Shown here piece by piece: positions 7,624-9,834 of a stretch of DNA of 9,834 nt. The notes below the pieces were generated by a model. It was given only the letters and a program-made list of their open reading frames with translations. It searched no databases and was not told where the DNA came from. Origin of the DNA: an uncultured Bacteroidales bacterium (GTDB lineage Bacteria > Bacteroidota > Bacteroidia > Bacteroidales > P3); contig CAMWVZ010000028.1 of assembly GCA_947177845.1 (NCBI GenBank), positions 1 through 9,834 of the forward strand. Direction: 5' to 3'. How positions within the stretch are numbered: position 1 is the first letter of the stretch; every line of letters begins with the position of its first letter. A program made the position numbers and the translations under genes.

Positions 7624-9108
7624 ATGGAAGGAAGCGCTTTTTTCAATTTCTTGGCAGACTTTTTCCTGTATGCCCCCGATGCGGGTTTTTCCTTCACCGG
7701 TATTTCGTTTTGGATTTTCCTGACGCTGGCGCTCGGCGGTTACAGCTTGCTCTATAAAAAAACGCGGGCCCGGAACATTTTTCTTTTGTTTTGCAGTTTT
7801 TTCTTTTATTATAAAATAGGCGGCGTGCTGGTGGGGGTATTGCTGATGTCGGTGCTGTTTAATTTCGCCTTGGGGCTGCGTATGGAGAAAGCGCGCCACG
7901 GGGGCGGGCAAAAGACGCTCGTGTGGGGTGTGTTGGTAAATCTGCTCTTGATAGCCGTGTTCAAATATGCCGACAGTTTCGCCCTGTATTATTGGGGCGA
8001 GGGCGGCATGTCGGAAGAGGCGGCAAGCCTGTGGAGGAAGGTTTTTCCGGCGGTGGGGCTTTCGTTCTTTACGTTTCAATCCTTGAGTTATCTGATAGAT
8101 GTGAAGCGGGGTGTTGCGAAGGCTTCGCACGATTGGGTGGAGTTTGCCCTCTACATGAGCTTCTTTCCGAAACTTGTGGCGGGGCCTTTGGTGCGCACCG
8201 GAGAATTCATGCCGCAGCTCAAGAAGACCTATATGCTCGGCAGCGGCGAGTTCTCGCGGGCGGTGGGGCTCATTCTCTTGGGTTTGGTGAAGAAAGTGGT
8301 GGTGTCCGACTATCTGGCGTTCAATTTCGTGAATCCCGTGTTCGAAAATCCCCAATTCTTTACGGGTTTTGAAACGTGGATGGCGATGTATGCCTATGCC
8401 CTGCGCATCTACTGCGACTTTTCGGGCTATACCGACATCGCGCTCGGTGTGGCGGCCTTGTTCGACATACACCTTCCCGAAAACTTCCGTTCGCCCTACA
8501 AAGCCTCTTCGCTCACCGATTTCTGGCATCGTTGGCATATCACGCTCTCCACGTGGTTCCGCGACTATCTCTACATTCCGCTCGGAGGCAACCGGCATGG
8601 GCTGGGGCGTATGTGTGCGGCGCTCCTGATTACTATGGTCTTGGCAGGAATATGGCATGGTGCGGGCTGGGGCTTTGTGGTTTGGGGCGTGTTGCACGGA
8701 ATTCTGCTGACCTTGGAAAAACTTACGGGCTGGGACCGGCAGGTGAACCGCAACCGTTTCACGCAGATAGTCGGGTGGGTGCTCACCTTTCATATCGTGT
8801 GCTTCGGCTGGATTTTCTTTCAGTCCTCTTCGTTGGAGCAAAGCTCGATGATTTTGGAGCGCATGTTCAGCCCCACGCCTTGGGCGTCGCTGGGAAGTCT
8901 GCTTGTGCACTACCGCTCGATTTGGCTCGTGATGATTGTGGTTTTTGCGGTGATGTTGGGCGTCAAGGAACGGCAGAAACAAAACCTGTCGCGCTTTTTC
9001 TACCGTGCCCCTCTTTGGCTCAAGTTCCTCATCTGTCTTGCGGTCATTGCATTGCTGGTCAATATCCGCAACATTGTTCCGCAAGAGTTCATCTATGCCA
9101 AGTTTTGA
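7624..9108 (+). CDS. MBOAT family O-acyltransferase (AlgI/PatA/DltB-like)
   Basis: This 494-residue polytopic inner-membrane protein should move an acyl group, most likely acetyl, across the membrane for transfer to an extracytoplasmic glycan. Many hydrophobic segments are visible (about 28-45, 52-83, 98-115, 214-230, 330-365, 380-400, 432-446, 465-480). Family motifs are strong: FFPKLVAGPLVR at 180-191, DFSGYTDIALG at 265-275, FWHRWHITLSTWFRDY at 300-315 followed by LYIPLGGNR, and GIWHGAGWGF at 342-351 with the invariant histidine H345, matching H322 of P. aeruginosa AlgI. Length is normal for AlgI-type members. It follows the SGNH gene by 3 bp; such pairs (PatA-PatB, AlgI-AlgX/J, DltB-DltD) hand the acyl group to the exported partner. 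No alginate or D-alanylation genes are present, and the lytic transglycosylase neighbour favours peptidoglycan as acceptor, though a capsule or O-antigen is possible. Confidence 0.95.
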   Translation: MEGSAFFNFLADFFLYAPDAGFSFTGISFWIFLTLALGGYSLLYKKTRARNIFLLFCSFFFYYKIGGVLVGVLLMSVLFNFALGLRMEKARHGGGQKTLVWGVLVNLLLIAVFKYADSFALYYWGEGGMSEEAASLWRKVFPAVGLSFFTFQSLSYLIDVKRGVAKASHDWVEFALYMSFFPKLVAGPLVRTGEFMPQLKKTYMLGSGEFSRAVGLILLGLVKKVVVSDYLAFNFVNPVFENPQFFTGFETWMAMYAYALRIYCDFSGYTDIALGVAALFDIHLPENFRSPYKASSLTDFWHRWHITLSTWFRDYLYIPLGGNRHGLGRMCAALLITMVLAGIWHGAGWGFVVWGVLHGILLTLEKLTGWDRQVNRNRFTQIVGWVLTFHIVCFGWIFFQSSSLEQSSMILERMFSPTPWASLGSLLVHYRSIWLVMIVVFAVMLGVKERQKQNLSRFFYRAPLWLKFLICLAVIALLVNIRNIVPQEFIYAKF

Positions 9109-9127
9109 TGAATTTTGTAAAACGAAT

Positions 9128-9133
9128 AAGGAG
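9128..9133 (+). promoter_or_regulatory. Ribosome-binding site for aroQ
   Basis: AAGGAG with a 6-base spacer precedes ATG 9140. It decides the start: a longer in-frame reading begins at 9005 inside the MBOAT gene but has no such site, and the type II dehydroquinase fold begins exactly at MKIAIINGPN. Confidence 0.75.
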
Positions 9134-9139
9134 AAAACG

Positions 9140-9571
9140 ATGAAAATAGCGATTATCAACGGACCCAATCTGAACCTGACGGGGCAACGGGAACCCGGTA
9201 TCTACGGCAAGCAGTCTTTCGAGCAATATATTCCGTATTTGCGCGAGTTGTTTCCCGATATGGATATCTCTTACAGTCAGAGTAATGTGGAAGGGGAACT
9301 GATAGACCGCATACAGGCCTGCGGCCGCGAAGGGCGTGCGGTTCTGCTCAATGCGGGCGGCTATACGCATACTTCTGTGGCGCTTCACGACGCCATTGCC
9401 GCCGTAAACGTGCCGGTTGTCGAGATTCATATGTCGAATGTGGCCGCGCGCGAAGAATACCGCAGGACAAGTCTGATAGGAAGCGCCTGCAAGGGCACGA
9501 TTGCGGGATTCGGCATGGATTCCTACCGTCTCGGTGTTCTCGCCCTGAAAGAATTGCTTGCCGAAAGGTAA
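9140..9571 (+). CDS. aroQ: 3-dehydroquinate dehydratase, type II
   Basis: This 143-residue cytoplasmic enzyme converts 3-dehydroquinate to 3-dehydroshikimate in the shikimate pathway, by the trans elimination typical of the dodecameric type II class. Length is normal. Seen are NGPNLNLTGQREPGIYG at 7-23, with N10, R17 and the catalytic base Y22; NAGGYTHTSVALHDAI at 71-86; and EIHMSN at 95-100 with the catalytic acid H97. R108 lines up with the substrate-binding Arg of the M. tuberculosis enzyme (R112). The usual FRxHS segment reads YRRTS here (107-111), a mild departure. The gene is last in the rightward cluster, 31 bp after the MBOAT gene and with its own good ribosome-binding site; I find no TAnnTTTG box in that gap, so it is probably read through from upstream. 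Its stop codon is 3 bp from the converging glycosyltransferase stop. Confidence 0.97.
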   Translation: MKIAIINGPNLNLTGQREPGIYGKQSFEQYIPYLRELFPDMDISYSQSNVEGELIDRIQACGREGRAVLLNAGGYTHTSVALHDAIAAVNVPVVEIHMSNVAAREEYRRTSLIGSACKGTIAGFGMDSYRLGVLALKELLAER

Positions 9572-9574
9572 TTT

Positions 9575-9834
9575 CTACGAAAACTTCTCTGGGTTGAGTT
9601 CTCCGAAAGTCTTGTGCTTTTTGAGATTATACTCCAATACGATACTTTTTCCGTAAACGAGCGGACAGGCCTTGGGTGCAATCGCCTCGCGTTTGGCCTT
9701 GTGAAGGGGTTTGGCGCGGCGGAAATCGCGACGCGCCTTGAAGACCGCCTTGAAATCTCCCGTCGCCCCTTTCATCAGGAACATCATCGCTGCCAGCATA
9801 TCCAACCAAAAACGTTTGAAAAACACGCTTTTCA
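9575..9834 (-). CDS. C-terminal end of a family 2 glycosyltransferase (5' part outside window)
   Basis: The reverse strand is open from the right edge to TAG at 9577-9575, giving 85 residues of a protein whose start lies outside. The segment has an aromatic/hydrophobic helix (FFKRFWLDMLAAMMFLMKG), then a basic amphipathic stretch (DFKAVFKARRDFRRAK), then PLVYGKSIVLEYNLKKHKTF. This order, a membrane-apposed helix followed by a basic RxxR segment and a short conserved tail, is what I know from the C-termini of Bacteroidota GT2 proteins (lipopolysaccharide or capsule glycosyltransferases); the catalytic GT-A domain with its DxD motif would be upstream, outside the window. A GTG at 9826 is internal, not a plausible start. 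Its 3' end faces aroQ with 3 bp between the stops. The donor and acceptor cannot be told from this end. Confidence 0.72.
   Translation of the reverse strand, partial: KSVFFKRFWLDMLAAMMFLMKGATGDFKAVFKARRDFRRAKPLHKAKREAIAPKACPLVYGKSIVLEYNLKKHKTFGELNPEKFS

Noticed and set aside
7624..9108. Alginate acetylation or teichoic acid D-alanylation as the specific role of the MBOAT protein
   Set aside because: No algX/J/F, alginate synthesis, dltA or dltC genes are in the window; only family membership is supported.
9005..9139. Longer in-frame start for aroQ inside the MBOAT gene
   Set aside because: The extra 45 residues match no dehydroquinase sequence, and AAGGAG sits 6 bases before ATG 9140.
9109..9139. 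A separate promoter for aroQ in the 31-bp gap
   Set aside because: The gap contains TTTTG but no TA at the right distance for TAnnTTTG, so I see no supported -7 box.
7606..9168. Leftward open frame of 520 codons opposite the MBOAT gene
   Set aside because: It is a His/Arg/Gln/Pro-rich antisense reading that crosses the SGNH end and the aroQ start. The rightward frame carries all MBOAT motifs and the membrane segments.
1..9834. Defence system, prophage, insertion sequence, CRISPR or tRNA gene
   Set aside because: No direct or inverted repeat arrays, transposase, integrase or cloverleaf sequence was recognised; the window is densely packed with envelope and housekeeping genes.

Overview
The window looks like chromosomal DNA from a member of the Bacteroidota, probably class Bacteroidia. 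Four things point there: a protein ending in what looks like a type IX secretion (T9SS) sorting domain, TAnnTTTG-type -7 promoter elements in the one clear divergent intergenic region, mostly weak Shine-Dalgarno sequences, and the families present (Omp28-like protein, S41 peptidase with a helical tail, MltD with several LysM modules, MBOAT next to an SGNH protein). GC is about half by eye. I cannot name the genus.

Layout. Bases 1-4344 hold a leftward cluster, read from right to left: an S41 carboxy-terminal processing protease (2509-4344), tcdA, a tRNA t6A dehydratase (1677-2516, overlapping the protease by 8 bp), and the 5' part of an Omp28-like T9SS cargo gene (start at 1664, running off the left edge). 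A 59-bp divergent region (4345-4403) carries a -7 box for each direction. Bases 4404-9571 hold a rightward cluster: mltD-like lytic transglycosylase, an SGNH/GDSL protein, an MBOAT O-acyltransferase and aroQ, with gaps of 7, 3 and 31 bp. Finally, 9575-9834 is the 3' end of a leftward family 2 glycosyltransferase that converges on aroQ.

How the genes may work together. Most products act in the cell envelope. MltD cuts peptidoglycan glycan strands. The MBOAT/SGNH pair has the form of a two-part extracytoplasmic O-acetylation system (PatA/PatB, AlgI/AlgX type). Because O-acetylation of muramic acid blocks lytic transglycosylases, a tight transglycosylase-SGNH-MBOAT cluster suggests a peptidoglycan O-acetylation module. 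This is inference; another glycan is possible. The divergently transcribed Prc-type protease is a candidate controller of wall hydrolase turnover. tcdA and aroQ are housekeeping passengers.

The window is almost fully coding. I see no RNA genes, mobile elements, CRISPR arrays or long repeats, and there is no gene-free stretch over 60 bp.
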